Counted from the stretch's first letter, positions 8,511-19,500 are shown. The stretch: DNA of 64,000 nucleotides from Lentimicrobium sp. L6 (GCF_013166655.1 NZ_JABKCA010000007.1:1-64000); one strand, 5' to 3'. Program-made: numbers and translations. Notes: generated from the sequence alone by a model not told the origin.

Positions 8511-8632
8511 ATTGCTTTTATTTAGACCAGTAACACAGTTCACATAAGCTGTAGTTTTGGATTGTTTTATCGCATAAAGAACCACCAAGCAATCAAAATT
8601 TTGCCCTGAGATTATTACTGCTTGAAGCGGAT

Positions 8633-9136
8633 TTACACTTTCTTAGTTTCTGCTAAAAACCAAGCGGTCATACTTCTGAAAGTAGTTAAATCTATTCCAT
8701 GTTCAAGCCAAGAAGCATTAACGATTTTGATGTTTTCAGCACTTGGATTAATGTTGGCTAGGTAATTCTTAACTTCTTTAGGATTTACCCTTTCATCTTT
8801 CTCCCCTAAGCAAAAGAATAGGGGAGGGTTTGACATGGATTTTAGTTTTGGAATGAATGGCTGTAGAGATACAAAATATAATGCTGGATTATAGAGTAAT
8901 GCTGCTAATTGCAAATCCTTTGCTAACCAAAAGCCAATAAATCCTCCCATGCTACTACCAATTAACACTTCCACTTGTTCTTCTACCGCGATAGCCTTTA
9001 TCCTTTCATAAACGGCACCTTGTTCCTTGTCATAATCAATAAATGGAGCGATAATTTCTAATTCAGCCTCCTCTAAAATTTTTATCTTATCGGGATTTGG
9101 ATTGCTATGAAGTCCGTGTATATAAAGTGCTTTCAT
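8633..9136 (-). CDS. YqiA-like alpha/beta hydrolase (esterase)
   Basis: A compact alpha/beta hydrolase of the YqiA/UPF0227 group. The nucleophile elbow is GSSMGG with S62. The likely acid is Asp in LGEKDERV, and the catalytic His is in LEHGID near residue 145. The N-terminus MKALYIHGLHSNPNPDK carries the oxyanion-hole H-G-L-H motif typical of the family. The length (167) is normal and no signal peptide is present, so it is cytoplasmic. E. coli YqiA hydrolyses short acyl esters. The physiological substrate is unknown. It lies downstream of tyrS but after its terminator. Confidence 0.8.
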   Translation of the reverse strand: MKALYIHGLHSNPNPDKIKILEEAELEIIAPFIDYDKEQGAVYERIKAIAVEEQVEVLIGSSMGGFIGFWLAKDLQLAALLYNPALYFVSLQPFIPKLKSMSNPPLFFCLGEKDERVNPKEVKNYLANINPSAENIKIVNASWLEHGIDLTTFRSMTAWFLAETKKV

Positions 9137-9155
9137 GTCAATTGAATATGGGTAT

Positions 9156-9194
9156 AAAAAAAAGATAGAATAAAGACATCTACCTTATTCTATC
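9156..9194 (-). terminator. Rho-independent terminator of tyrS
   Basis: A perfect 10-bp stem, GATAGAATAA (9164-9173) with TTATTCTATC (9185-9194), is followed on the minus strand by a run of eight T. It lies 40 bases after the tyrS stop. Confidence 0.88.
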
Positions 9195-9233
9195 ATTTTC
9201 TCTAATATGTTTTTAATGTTCTATAAATGATTC

Positions 9234-10523
9234 TTAGGCCATCTTAATCAAGAAATAATTCTTCTTCCCTTTTTGAACCAATACGTATTTATTATTTAAA
9301 AGATCGGAAGTAGAAACCTCATAGGTATCTTTTACTTTTTCTTTGTTGATGGCTACTCCATTGTCTTTCAACATACGGCGTGCTTCTCCTTTGGAATTAA
9401 AGACCTTTGTTTCTTCTGCTAAGAAATCGAGGATTCCAATTCCGTCAGTAAATATAGCTTGCGGAACCTCAAACATAGGTACTCCTTCAAAAACAGCCAA
9501 GAAAGTACGCTCGTCTAATTTCTTTAAAGCATCAGTTGTGGCTTTCCCGAAAAGAATTTTAGAGGCTTCTACAGCAGCTTCAAATTCTGATTGACCATGA
9601 ACTCTAACAGTAATGTCTTCGGCTAATGTTTTTTGTAATTCTCTTAAATGAGGTTCTTGACTATGGCGAGCTATTAAAGTTTCAATCTCTTCTTTACCAA
9701 ATAAGGTAAAGATCTTAATATATTTTTCAGCATCGGCATCAGAAGTATTCAACCAGAATTGATAAAAAGCATAGGGAGTAGTTCTTTCGGCATCTAACCA
9801 AATGTTTCCACTTTCCGTTTTTCCAAATTTTCCACCATCAGCTTTGGTGATCAGCGGACAAGTTAATGCAAATGCTTTTCCAGAGGCTTTACGACGAATC
9901 ATTTCTGTTCCCGTTGTAATGTTTCCCCATTGGTCGGCACCACCCATTTGTAATTTACAGTTTTTCTCTTGGTATAAATGGAGGAAATCGTATCCTTGAA
10001 CCAATTGGTAAGTGAATTCAGTAAATGACATCCCGGTTTTACTGTCTGCTCCAATTCTTTTCTTTACAGAATCTTTAGCCATCATATAGTTGACGGTTAT
10101 ATGCTTGCCAATGTCGCGGATGAAATCTAAGAAGCTGAAATCTTTCATCCAATCGTAATTATTCACCATTTCGGCTTTATTAACGATATCGCTTTCAAAG
10201 TCTAAGAATTTACTTAGTTGCTTTTTAATACATTCCTCATTATGTCGCAATTCTTCCTCGTTCAACAAATTTCTTTCCTCAGATTTCCCACTTGGATCAC
10301 CAATCATACCTGTGGCTCCACCTACTAAAGCTAAAGGCTTATGACCTGCTATTTGTAAATGTTTCAACATCATTACGCCTACTAAATGGCCAATATGTAA
10401 TGAATCTGCTGTTGGATCAATACCCACGTAAGCAGAAATCATTTCTTTTTCCATTTGTTCATCTGTTCCGGGCATGATGTCGTGTATCATCCCTCTCCAA
10501 GTCAACTCTTCTACAAAATTCAT
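9234..10523 (-). CDS. tyrS: Tyrosyl-tRNA synthetase
   Basis: Charges tRNA-Tyr in the cytoplasm. The class I signature HIGH is at residues 43-46 (SLHIGHLVG). The bacterial TyrS form of the KMSKS loop, KFGKT, is near 230. The tyrosine-binding [10 protein letters not shown] stretch is just before it. The C-terminal S4 RNA-binding domain spans about 355-420 ([18 protein letters not shown]). At 429 residues it is full length. Single-gene unit with its own promoter and terminator. Confidence 0.97.
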   Translation of the reverse strand: MNFVEELTWRGMIHDIMPGTDEQMEKEMISAYVGIDPTADSLHIGHLVGVMMLKHLQIAGHKPLALVGGATGMIGDPSGKSEERNLLNEEELRHNEECIKKQLSKFLDFESDIVNKAEMVNNYDWMKDFSFLDFIRDIGKHITVNYMMAKDSVKKRIGADSKTGMSFTEFTYQLVQGYDFLHLYQEKNCKLQMGGADQWGNITTGTEMIRRKASGKAFALTCPLITKADGGKFGKTESGNIWLDAERTTPYAFYQFWLNTSDADAEKYIKIFTLFGKEEIETLIARHSQEPHLRELQKTLAEDITVRVHGQSEFEAAVEASKILFGKATTDALKKLDERTFLAVFEGVPMFEVPQAIFTDGIGILDFLAEETKVFNSKGEARRMLKDNGVAINKEKVKDTYEVSTSDLLNNKYVLVQKGKKNYFLIKMA

Positions 10524-10552
10524 TCGATCATATTTTTTTAAAAAACAAGATG

Positions 10553-10560
10553 CAAATATA
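10553..10560 (-). promoter_or_regulatory. -7 promoter element of tyrS
   Basis: On the minus strand TATATTTG matches TAnnTTTG, 29 bases before the ATG. Confidence 0.6.
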
Positions 10561-10604
10561 GTTTTTTTTCATGCTTGAGAAGAGTGCTTTTTGTGAAATT
10601 CTGA

Positions 10605-13070
10605 TTAGGATTTTTTGAGGTGAATGATGATTTCATTTTTGTCTGCTTTTAAACTCATTTTCCCATTGAAAATAATGTCTTTTTCATCATCAGTTAATTT
10701 CTCCAAAACAGGATAGATTTTTCTGATATGATTAAAGAAATCATTTAGACCTAGATGTTTTCTGCTATCTGTATGTTTTAATTGAACTGCACTCTTTTTG
10801 TTCAACTTTTCACCAAAAAGATTGGTTTGAATTGAAAGGTCCGCTATGTCTTCTTCTTTAAGGATAAGATTTTTAAATTCATGAGCTAATTCTTCTTTAA
10901 GTCTTAGACTTAATTCATGGTGGTTATCTTTTTCTGTGATAAAACTCAAGAGCTGTTTAAGAAATAAGGGTTTGCTGTTTTCCCATTGAAAAATGATAGA
11001 TTCTAAACTCGATACAGTCTCAAATATGTAAAAACGACTTTTGTCTATGCCTACTTGGTTTTCTGTTTGTATTTTAATTCTTTCTTGTAGAAATCCATTT
11101 TGTATGGGAAGGTGATAATATATGAAATGATCTGCCTCAGGTAATTTTATTTCTGACTGGTCTGAACAGATTAAAAATTGAAATTCATCAGGATTTATGT
11201 TTGAATCTGCCTCTAATACTATCGCCGATTTTCGTTCTTCCAATAGAATTCTCTGAATCTGATGTTGTATAGTTTTTGAGGAGGCGTATATAATCACTTT
11301 TTCCTCTGGATTTAGATTTAGCTTATGAGAAATGAAATGTCTAAATTCATTAGGTTTTGGATAGTCGATATTGGAAGATTCCGTGTTTCGAGTGGTCTGG
11401 CTTAGACTTAATAGTTGTTTAAAATTGTTTTTGAATTGTAGTAAATCGTAATGGTTGATTCTGTCTTGCTTCACCCATTTTAAAAGCCTTTTACTAAGGT
11501 TGCTTTGTGTTAGTTTAAGCTCATTATCCAAATCAACTGGTATTCTTACTAGGTCTGCCTTTGGAAACTGATTGAGTATTTCTGACTTCTCTCTTCTTAA
11601 ATATACTCCCTCTAGTTTTTTGGCTATAATTTCTAAGTTGTGATAGGCCAATATTTTACTATTGTCACTGCTGTCGAATAAGCAATGCTTATAGGATAAT
11701 TCCCAAAGGGGTGTAAGTAAATACTTGTCGATAAATGCTGACATGGCATAATACTTCATCAGGCTAATTTCGAATTTACTATCTGTGATGAGTAAGATAT
11801 GTTTGTATTCTATCCTGTGTATTTGGGAAAGGATTCCAGATTCATAATCATCAATTTTTTGCGCTTCATCAATAATTAAAAAGTCACAATTGTTATGTTG
11901 TGAAATATTCTCAAAACAGGTTAAGTTAAAGTAAATAAGTTTGTCATCAGGTATCCATTTTTTCATTTCTTTCTCCCAGTGCGGGTGAAGGTGTCTTGGA
12001 GCTAGAATGGTTATGTCTAATAACCCCGAGTATTTTATTTTAAGGAGCGCAGCTCCTAGCGCTTGAGCTGTCTTCCCCAGTCCAATTTCATCGGCAAGAA
12101 TGCTCCCTTTTCTTGAAGCGATAAATAGAATTCCTTGCTTCTGGTATTCAAATATAGGTTTTTTGAGAAGGCTTCCTGGGATTTCTTTGTTGGAGTATAA
12201 TTCACTGAGTGATTTAGACTCAAAATAATTTGAAATATAACTTTTAACTTCTGGACGTATATTGACAGATTTAATGTCTTGAATGTCCTCCAAAAAGTGA
12301 TGAAGAAGGTGTAGCTTGTCTTTTTTAAATAGCTGTTTTTCGTTAAAATATTTATCAAGAATGCTTTGAGCTTTTTGCTCAGGTTGATGTGGATAAAACC
12401 AAGCAATTTGATAATCATTCAATGGATGTCTAAATATTTCAAGAAAGGGATAAGTTTGTTGAGGAAGCTGACTGATATCGTGATGGTTGGAGAACTCTTT
12501 GAAAGCATATATTAGATGTTTGCAGGTCTCCAATTTGTTGGTTTGGTAATCGGGACAAGAACAATATCCAAGCCTTTTCTTAAAATCATAAAAACTCAAA
12601 TGGTATGATTTATTTTGATTTGTTCGTAGCAGATGTTCGCCGAATATATTATCGCCAAAGTCCATCTCATAATTTTCTTTTAAAGCTCTCTCTTCTCTTT
12701 CCTGAATCACCCTCTTAATCATCCCATCTCTAGAATATTGAACGGCATCATCATTAGAGATGAATAATGTTCTACTCATCTCCTGTTGGGTCTGAAACGA
12801 AGCAGCATATACATGAGAACATCTTTTGATGGAGTGACAAGAGCATTGAGTGTCGATATCCTTCTCGCGAAATTTGATGTCTACTTTAAAGTCTTCGTAG
12901 TCATCTTCCACCGAAAAGGAATAGGTATGGGTGCTAGATGTCATAAGTCTACATTGTCCCATCTCATATATTTTCATTCCTTTTCTATAGGATAGCTTAT
13001 TTTGTAAAGCAGTATATTCTAAGTGTTCTATAAATTGTGCCAATAATTCCTGGTGATGTTCTTTGTTCAT
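10605..13070 (-). CDS. SNF2-like ATPase with two SWIM zinc fingers
   Basis: A DEAD-like SF2 ATPase with a duplicated zinc-binding front end. SWIM 1 uses C76-x-C78 with C84-x-H86. SWIM 2 uses C170-x-C172 with C183-x-H185. The Q-motif region is followed by motif I, ADEIGLGKT (326-334), and motif II is DEAQ (401-404). The second RecA-like half (about 570-700) keeps IIYASSKT but its arginine-finger region reads QNGFLQERIKIQTENQ, poorer than the usual Q-x-x-x-R-x-x-R of SNF2 motif VI. Translocase activity is therefore less certain than ATP binding. It is likely a DNA-acting cytoplasmic protein of unknown role. It stands alone, without methylase or nuclease partners. Confidence 0.8.
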   Translation of the reverse strand: MNKEHHQELLAQFIEHLEYTALQNKLSYRKGMKIYEMGQCRLMTSSTHTYSFSVEDDYEDFKVDIKFREKDIDTQCSCHSIKRCSHVYAASFQTQQEMSRTLFISNDDAVQYSRDGMIKRVIQEREERALKENYEMDFGDNIFGEHLLRTNQNKSYHLSFYDFKKRLGYCSCPDYQTNKLETCKHLIYAFKEFSNHHDISQLPQQTYPFLEIFRHPLNDYQIAWFYPHQPEQKAQSILDKYFNEKQLFKKDKLHLLHHFLEDIQDIKSVNIRPEVKSYISNYFESKSLSELYSNKEIPGSLLKKPIFEYQKQGILFIASRKGSILADEIGLGKTAQALGAALLKIKYSGLLDITILAPRHLHPHWEKEMKKWIPDDKLIYFNLTCFENISQHNNCDFLIIDEAQKIDDYESGILSQIHRIEYKHILLITDSKFEISLMKYYAMSAFIDKYLLTPLWELSYKHCLFDSSDNSKILAYHNLEIIAKKLEGVYLRREKSEILNQFPKADLVRIPVDLDNELKLTQSNLSKRLLKWVKQDRINHYDLLQFKNNFKQLLSLSQTTRNTESSNIDYPKPNEFRHFISHKLNLNPEEKVIIYASSKTIQHQIQRILLEERKSAIVLEADSNINPDEFQFLICSDQSEIKLPEADHFIYYHLPIQNGFLQERIKIQTENQVGIDKSRFYIFETVSSLESIIFQWENSKPLFLKQLLSFITEKDNHHELSLRLKEELAHEFKNLILKEEDIADLSIQTNLFGEKLNKKSAVQLKHTDSRKHLGLNDFFNHIRKIYPVLEKLTDDEKDIIFNGKMSLKADKNEIIIHLKKS

Positions 13071-13092
13071 GGTATTCCATATTTATGGCTTA

Positions 13093-13100
13093 CAAATTTA
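13093..13100 (-). promoter_or_regulatory. -7 promoter element of the SWIM/SNF2 gene
   Basis: Minus-strand TAAATTTG matches the consensus, 22 bases before the ATG. Confidence 0.55.
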
Positions 13101-13235
13101 GAAGATAAAAGATACAAGGCTTAGGGTTTTGTCAATTTTGGTGGAAAATTGATGATTATTGAGGTCTTTTAAATAAAATTAACAAAGCTTTGCATTTTGA
13201 GACGAACTCATTTTTCGGCAGATAAGATATTATTG

Positions 13236-13243
13236 TACATTTG
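13236..13243 (+). promoter_or_regulatory. -7 promoter element of the DUF4136 gene
   Basis: TACATTTG matches TAnnTTTG, 31 bases before the ATG. Confidence 0.6.
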
Positions 13244-13274
13244 CTTTACATTAATGAATTAAATCTGAATACCC

Positions 13275-13859
13275 ATGAAGAATTATTTACTTAGTTTGAT
13301 TGCTATCGTTTTTATTTTTAGCTCTTGTAGTAGTATCAAGGTTACTGCCGAATACGATGGTAGTGTAAATTTCCAAGAGTTTAAAACTTATTCCTATTTG
13401 GGATGGAGTAAAAACAGTGATGAATTGATTAATGATTTTGATAAAAGAAGAATTGAAGCAGCCTTTGCTCATGAATTTGAATTACGTGGTATGAAATATG
13501 TCGCTACTGGTGGTGATGTTGAAGTTTCTTTATTCTTAGTGACCCAGCAAAAAACGGCCACTACAGCTTATACCGATTATTATGGCAGCCGTTATGGTGG
13601 AGCCTATGGTTATGGTGGCTTTGGTTATGGTGGTTATGGCGGATGGGGTGGTGGCTTTGCTACTACATCTTATCATCAGTATGATTATACTACTGGTACT
13701 TTAGTTTGTGATATTTTCTCTGCAGCAGAAAAGAGATTAATATGGCAAAGTGTTGGTTCAGGAACTGTTGATGACAATGCCGCTTCAAGAGATAAAGGTA
13801 TTCCAAAAGCCGTTAAAGAAATTATGGCTCAATACCCAATTCAACCCGTCAAAAAATAA
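13275..13859 (+). CDS. DUF4136 lipoprotein
   Basis: An envelope lipoprotein with signal peptide and lipobox IFSSC (Cys about residue 19). The body matches the DUF4136 pattern: an early tyrosine-rich strand (FKTYSYLGW), DFDKRRIEAAFAHEFELRG, a G/Y-rich middle (about 105-132, YGGFGYGGYGGWGGG) and a C-terminal RLIWQSVGSGTVDDNA block ending in a helix. DUF4136 proteins are periplasm-facing, with no established biochemical role. The glycine/tyrosine-rich insertion is more extreme than the core fold needs and may be flexible. It is a single gene. Confidence 0.85.
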   Translation: MKNYLLSLIAIVFIFSSCSSIKVTAEYDGSVNFQEFKTYSYLGWSKNSDELINDFDKRRIEAAFAHEFELRGMKYVATGGDVEVSLFLVTQQKTATTAYTDYYGSRYGGAYGYGGFGYGGYGGWGGGFATTSYHQYDYTTGTLVCDIFSAAEKRLIWQSVGSGTVDDNAASRDKGIPKAVKEIMAQYPIQPVKK

Positions 13860-13969
13860 GCCTTTTATTTTCTAATCCTTATTTTAAGCCATCGATTTGT
13901 TCATATGAATTATCTCAAAAAAAAATAAACTTGAACAATTTGCGTTATGGCCCATACTAAAATCCATTT

Positions 13970-15211
13970 ATGAATTATAGATATTTTTTTATACTACTTT
14001 TAGTGGTAGTCTTTGTTTCATGTAAAAATGAAGTCGATCAACAGGAGGAGTTTCATGTTGAAAATGATATCGTAGCCCTTGAAGAAAATCTGTTTTTCAA
14101 TATAAATGTGGATTCGTTGGAGATTGAAACATTTAGGATTAAAAAAAATGAGAATATTTCAGATATTTTAAGTGATCACGGAATTGCTTATTCTTCAATT
14201 CTAGAATTAGTAGAGAACTCTAAGGATATTTTTAATGTCAAAAAAATTAGAAGAGGGAATAATTATCATCTCCTCAAATCTAATGATAGTATTGCCAAAT
14301 GCGAATATATGATTTATGAGAAAAATCGAGTAGATTATGTGGTTTTTCAATTTGCCGATTCGGTTTTGGCTTGGGAGGGTGCAAAAGAAGTTCGACGAGT
14401 TTTAGATACCGTTGCTGGAGTTGTTGAGTCCTCACTTTGGGTAGCCTTGCAAAAGAAAAATGCCAATCCTCAGTTGGCCATGGAGCTCTCTGATATTTAC
14501 AGTTGGACTGTAGATTTTTTTGGAATTAGAAAAGGGGACCATTTTAATGTTCTTTTTGAGCATTTAATTGTGGATGAAGATACTATTGGCATTGGAAATG
14601 TATATGCCGCTAATTTCAATCATTATTCCACAGACTATCAAGCTTATTATTTTGTTCAAGATTCCATTGGAGAGTTTTTCGATGAAAAGGGAAATAGCCT
14701 AAGAAAAACATTTTTAAAAGCTCCTCTTAGATACAGTCGTATTAGTTCGGGTTTTAGTAATAATAGATTTCATCCAGTTTTAAAAAAGTATCGCCCTCAT
14801 CATGGGATTGACTATGCGGCTCCAAGTGGAACTCCAGTTTATACAATTGGTGATGGAACTGTTATAAAAAAAGGCTATCAGAAAAGAGGAGGAGGAAATT
14901 ATATTAAAGTAAAGCACAATGCCAATTATACTACAGTATATATGCACTTGAAAGGCTTTGCAAAGGGTATTCATGTTGGTCAGCGATTAAAACAAGGTGA
15001 TTTAGTGGGTTATGTTGGAGCTACAGGTCTAGCTACCGGACCACACCTTGATTTTCGCGTTTATAGAAATGGCCTTGCAATTAATCCTTTGAAAATGAAA
15101 TCGACTCCAGCAAAGCCAGTAGATTCTACTAATAGAGTTGAGTATCAGACATTGGTGGACTCTTTGCAAATTTATATTAAGCAAGAAAACTTATTGGATA
15201 TCCTACAATAG
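13970..15211 (+). CDS. M23-family peptidoglycan endopeptidase-like lipoprotein
   Basis: A cell-wall hydrolase-like protein. The N-terminal signal ends in the lipobox FVSC (about residue 19), so it is probably anchored facing the periplasm. A LysM/OapA-like N-terminal half (about 40-250) precedes the LytM domain (about 255-375). The HxxxD motif is H277/D281 (HHGID) and the catalytic-type His in VYMHLKG is present. The usual H-x-H of M23 enzymes reads H359-L-D361, so the position of the third zinc ligand is Asp. The enzyme could still bind metal or may instead be a regulator. Its stop codon directly abuts that of the convergent transporter gene. Confidence 0.87.
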   Translation: MNYRYFFILLLVVVFVSCKNEVDQQEEFHVENDIVALEENLFFNINVDSLEIETFRIKKNENISDILSDHGIAYSSILELVENSKDIFNVKKIRRGNNYHLLKSNDSIAKCEYMIYEKNRVDYVVFQFADSVLAWEGAKEVRRVLDTVAGVVESSLWVALQKKNANPQLAMELSDIYSWTVDFFGIRKGDHFNVLFEHLIVDEDTIGIGNVYAANFNHYSTDYQAYYFVQDSIGEFFDEKGNSLRKTFLKAPLRYSRISSGFSNNRFHPVLKKYRPHHGIDYAAPSGTPVYTIGDGTVIKKGYQKRGGGNYIKVKHNANYTTVYMHLKGFAKGIHVGQRLKQGDLVGYVGATGLATGPHLDFRVYRNGLAINPLKMKSTPAKPVDSTNRVEYQTLVDSLQIYIKQENLLDILQ

Positions 15212-16126
15212 TTATTTGTTGGCTTGAAATCTTTTTACGATTTTTAATTCTCTATTGTTAATTAAGAATACACCGAGTAAAATGATAGTGACGAATATAA
15301 AATAGGTGCTGCCTATCTTTTCACCATCGATAATCCCCCAAAGTGTTGCTATTGCTGGAATAAAGTAGGTGACACTTGATGAAAAAACAGGGTCTACTAG
15401 TTTCACCAGCCTGTAAAATAATATTAATGCCAATGCTGTAGCTACCAATGAGAGGATGCCCACGTATAATAAACCTTCTAGAAAATCAGGCTCAAAAGAA
15501 GCGATTTGAGTAAAGTTAGTAAAGAAAAATAAAACAATGAGCGCTGGAAATCCAATAATAAAGAATTGTATGGCAACCAAATTAATCGATGGTATATGGC
15601 TCAAGAGGTATTTGATAATATTCACTTGTATTCCATAGAATAATGAGGCAATAATGATTAAGCTACCATATTTGGCATTAAAGCTAATATCTTGTCCTCC
15701 TGATACAGTTAAAAGACCATAAGTGCCAATAAACGTTATTATGATTCCAAAATAGTTCCACCACCTGGCTTTAAATGAGAAGAAAAGTACGCCAATGCTA
15801 AGGGTAAATAACGGGGTTAATGAATTCAGTATCCCAGCCGTTGAGCTATTTACGCCTTGTTGAGCCAATGCAAATAAATAGGCGGGAAAAAAGCTGCCAA
15901 GACTACCTGAAACAGCAAGGACTAGCCACTCTTTCTTTTTTACCATACGCAAATACCGAATAGAAAATGGAAGAAGGGCTAAAAAAGTAATGATTATTCT
16001 TAGGCTACCGAGCTGGTAAGGATCGAAAACCATTAGGCCTTTTTTAATGAGGATAAAAGAACTTCCCCAAATTAGTGTTAAGGCTAGGAAAATCAGTATA
16101 GCTAGAGGGTTTAATGAAGTTTTCAT
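15212..16126 (-). CDS. EamA/DMT-family transporter
   Basis: A drug/metabolite-type exporter of the inner membrane with ten hydrophobic segments arranged as two EamA repeats (about residues 10-140 and 155-290). The first helix ends in TLIWGSSFILIKKGL, a hallmark of the family. The length (304) is normal. The substrate cannot be inferred, since family members export amino acids or metabolites. It is transcribed from its own promoter and converges on the M23 gene. Confidence 0.9.
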   Translation of the reverse strand: MKTSLNPLAILIFLALTLIWGSSFILIKKGLMVFDPYQLGSLRIIITFLALLPFSIRYLRMVKKKEWLVLAVSGSLGSFFPAYLFALAQQGVNSSTAGILNSLTPLFTLSIGVLFFSFKARWWNYFGIIITFIGTYGLLTVSGGQDISFNAKYGSLIIIASLFYGIQVNIIKYLLSHIPSINLVAIQFFIIGFPALIVLFFFTNFTQIASFEPDFLEGLLYVGILSLVATALALILFYRLVKLVDPVFSSSVTYFIPAIATLWGIIDGEKIGSTYFIFVTIILLGVFLINNRELKIVKRFQANK

Positions 16127-16145
16127 AAATTATTAAATGTGTTTG

Positions 16146-16153
16146 CAAATCTA
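16146..16153 (-). promoter_or_regulatory. -7 promoter element of the EamA transporter gene
   Basis: Minus-strand TAGATTTG matches TAnnTTTG, 19 bases before the ATG. Confidence 0.55.
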
Positions 16154-16233
16154 GAATATTTTTCACATTTTAGCGAAGTATTTGGTGAGTGCTTAAGGTT
16201 CTGTATATGAGTTATTTAGAATAGTTAGCCCAT

Positions 16234-16241
16234 TAATTTTG
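16234..16241 (+). promoter_or_regulatory. Candidate -7 promoter element of the giant surface-protein gene
   Basis: TAATTTTG is a perfect match and would give a leader of about 300 bases. A near match, TATTTTTA, at 16341-16348 would give one of about 200 bases. Either way the 5' leader is unusually long for this window. Confidence 0.45.
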
Positions 16242-16552
16242 AAAATAATTAATTAATTATGCAATCTGACGCAACCATTTTGGTGGCGCTATTGTCTAAT
16301 AAAAATGTGTTAATAGGTGTGATAGGTGAAAAGAAATACCTATTTTTACGCCCTTATTTATGCAACTTTAAAAAACTTATAACGTACTCAATTGTGAATT
16401 TAATATGATAAGCCTATGAACTAAACCTATAAATATTTGATTTACAGTGTTTTACTAACTGTATCAAATAGGAATATTATTATGAATACCAATTTTTAAA
16501 TTGAATAATTAAACAATTCTTTTATATTTATTAACTAAATTTTTTTAATTCT

Positions 16553-19500
16553 ATGAAAAATTTTACAAAAATGAAAACGTGGCTGATGCTAGTGAGTTTT
16601 ATGCTTATTGGTACTTCTATGTTTGCTCAGAGTGATTGGAAAGTTGCTTTGTATGATAGTTGGGGGGATGGCTGGAATGGCAACTCTTTAACTGTTTATG
16701 TCGACGGTGTTGCCGTTGTTACTGATGCTACCATCGAAGATGGTGATGAAGCAGAGTTTGTTTTTTCTGTAATGGAAGGCTCTGAAATCACTGCTATGTA
16801 TGATGGTGGTGGATCTTATCAGTCTGAAAATAGCTATGAAATCATTAATGCTTATGGTGATGTTCTCATCTCTAAGGATGATGAAGACATTGTTGCTGGT
16901 GAGCTTATGGCTTATTCAGCTCTTGCTTTGAATCCTGATGTACTTGCTCTTGATGAGTGGGCTGTTGGTGCATGGCAAGAAGGATCTACTGTTGAATTAG
17001 TAAGTTCTGGTAACTTAGGTGTTAATTTAAAAGGTAGTGATTTAGATGATGCTGATGATGCTTTTAAATTCACAGCTTTATCTTTACCTATGGACATTGA
17101 GCCAGGTGAGTCTGCTGAGGTTGAATTTATGTTCGACGGTGATGCTGCTGGTGCTTTCGAAGCTATTTATGTAGCTACTACTGGTGCTTCTAAAAGTGTA
17201 TTTACTGCAAGAATTAATGTAGAGTCTTATGTTGCCAATACTGGTGATGTAGTTGAAGACCCATTTGACGCAGCAACTATCACTTTCCCACACGCGGTTG
17301 CCGTTGCTGATATTAAGGATAACTATAATACTCCAGCTTCTTCTAAAGTTGATGGTACTAAAGATGCAGTTTATGCTTTTACATTAACAACTGATGATGT
17401 TGTAAATGTATCTTCAACTAACGTTGATGCTAACTTTGCTATCTATGCTGCTGACTTTGGTTTAACAGGTGGTCCTATGACAGATAATTCTATCGTAGAC
17501 GGTGCAGCTATCGTTGATGAAGTGTTATTTGCTGGTAATTATTATTTAGTTGCTTCTTGTAATACTGATTTTGATGTGATGTTCGGTTCTGTGCCAATGC
17601 CAGTTCCTGCTATTGCTTTCAACCCTTCTCCAGTAGATGCTGGTCCAGTACCTCCAGGTGTTGACCCATCTAATGTAACTTTAACTTGGGAAGTTGATAT
17701 GTATGCTGATGAATATCAAGTATTATTTGGAACAGAGTATCCTCCAACAGTGGTTGTTATGGACTGGGCTCCAGTTGCTACTTCTTATAATGTTGGTAGT
17801 TTAGATAACAATACTCAGTATTTCTGGCAAGTTAACTTGAGAAATACTCAAGGTGTTGCTACTGTGGCTGACGTTTGGGGTTTCACAACTTCAATTTCTA
17901 TTCCACAAGGTGTTACTGCTGTTGTTGCTGATACTAATGATGTAACTATTACTTGGGATGCTTTAGATTCTAAAGTTTTCTTAAGTTATAACATCTTCCG
18001 TGATGGTGTTCAGTTAAATGCAGATCCTTTAACTACAGCAATGTATGTTGACATGGATGTTCCATTTAATATGACTACTGGATATGATTATACTGTAACT
18101 GCAGTTTATGACGAAGGTGAATCTGAGCATTCTACTGCTGTAAATGTTATGATTAACGGTGCTGGATATGTTAATGGTGTTGTTACTGAGTTATTAACTA
18201 CAGGTCAACCTATTAGTGGTGCTACTGTAACTTTTGCAAGTACTTCAGCTACTGGTGAAACTTATGTTTTCACATCTGATGCTGTAGGTGCATATGAAGG
18301 TATGGTTATGCAAGATACTTATGACATTACTGTTGAAGCTGATGGTTATTCTAACGCCTCTATGGATGATGTTGTCGTTGCTTATGATGTAACTGTTACA
18401 AATAACTTCGAATTAGACGAGTATCCTTATGCTCCTACTTCAGTAACAGCTGTTATTCAAGCTAACGAAGAAGATGTTTTAGTTTCTTGGGTTATGCCAA
18501 GTAAAGGAATCTTATCTTATAATATATATCGTTTTGATTGTGATGGTGGAAACCAAGAATTCTTAGGAAATGTAATTAATGGTACACAATTTATCGACAA
18601 CAACTGGGGTGGCCTTGTATGGGGTGAGTATAAATATGGTGTTGAAGTTCTTTACACAAACCAAAACTCTGCTGTTAAACATTCTGTATGTTTAGCTAAA
18701 GATATGGATATCGTAGTTGACTTCACTGTTACAACTAACTCTGATGATTCTCCTGCTGGAACTACAATTTCATTGTTCAATACAGTAACTGAAGAAGAAT
18801 TTGGTCCAGAATTACCTCTTGGAGACGATGGTTTAGCTACTGCTTTCCCAGTACGTAGAGGTGACTTATATGAAATCACTGTAGGTTTAGATAAATTTGA
18901 TACTATTAGAGAATCTTTCGTTATTAATAACGATACAGCATTATTCTATGAGCTTATCGAAATTATTGAATCTCCTGCTGCTTTATATGTTACTCCGCTA
19001 GGTTATGCAACTTGGGTTGATCCTAATGCATTAGTAGATGTAACTCTAATGAACGAGAGTTTTGACGATGGTATTTCTGAAGATTGGACAATTACTCATA
19101 ACGGAACTGAAGCTGAATATACTTGGGCAGGTGTTGAATCATATGGAACAAGTTCTATTGATGGAAGTCCATTTGCATTTGTATTCTCTTGGAGTGGCTC
19201 TACTGGCGGTTTTGCTGCTGACGAAGTATTAACTTCTGCTGCTGTGGATGCTAGTGCTGCTGCTATCTTAAGCTTAGAATTTGATCATTATTATAACCGT
19301 TATAATGGTCCTGAATCAGGAACTGTTGAGGTTTTTGATGGTGCAAATTGGATTCAAGTTGCTATTTATGGTGAAACTGCTGATGCTGGTTCTTGGACTA
19401 GTCCAGCTCATGAAATGATTGATATCACTTCATATGCAAATGCTGATTTAGCTGTTAGATTCCATTATGTTGCTGATGATGAATTTTATTGGGCTGTAGA

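Larger units (their letters stand above)
16127..16552. other. Long divergent intergenic region before the giant gene
   Basis: It holds the transporter promoter at its left end and at least one promoter for the giant surface protein, followed by a 200-300 base AT-rich leader. No open reading frame of note, hairpin terminator or RNA gene is apparent. Confidence 0.5.
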
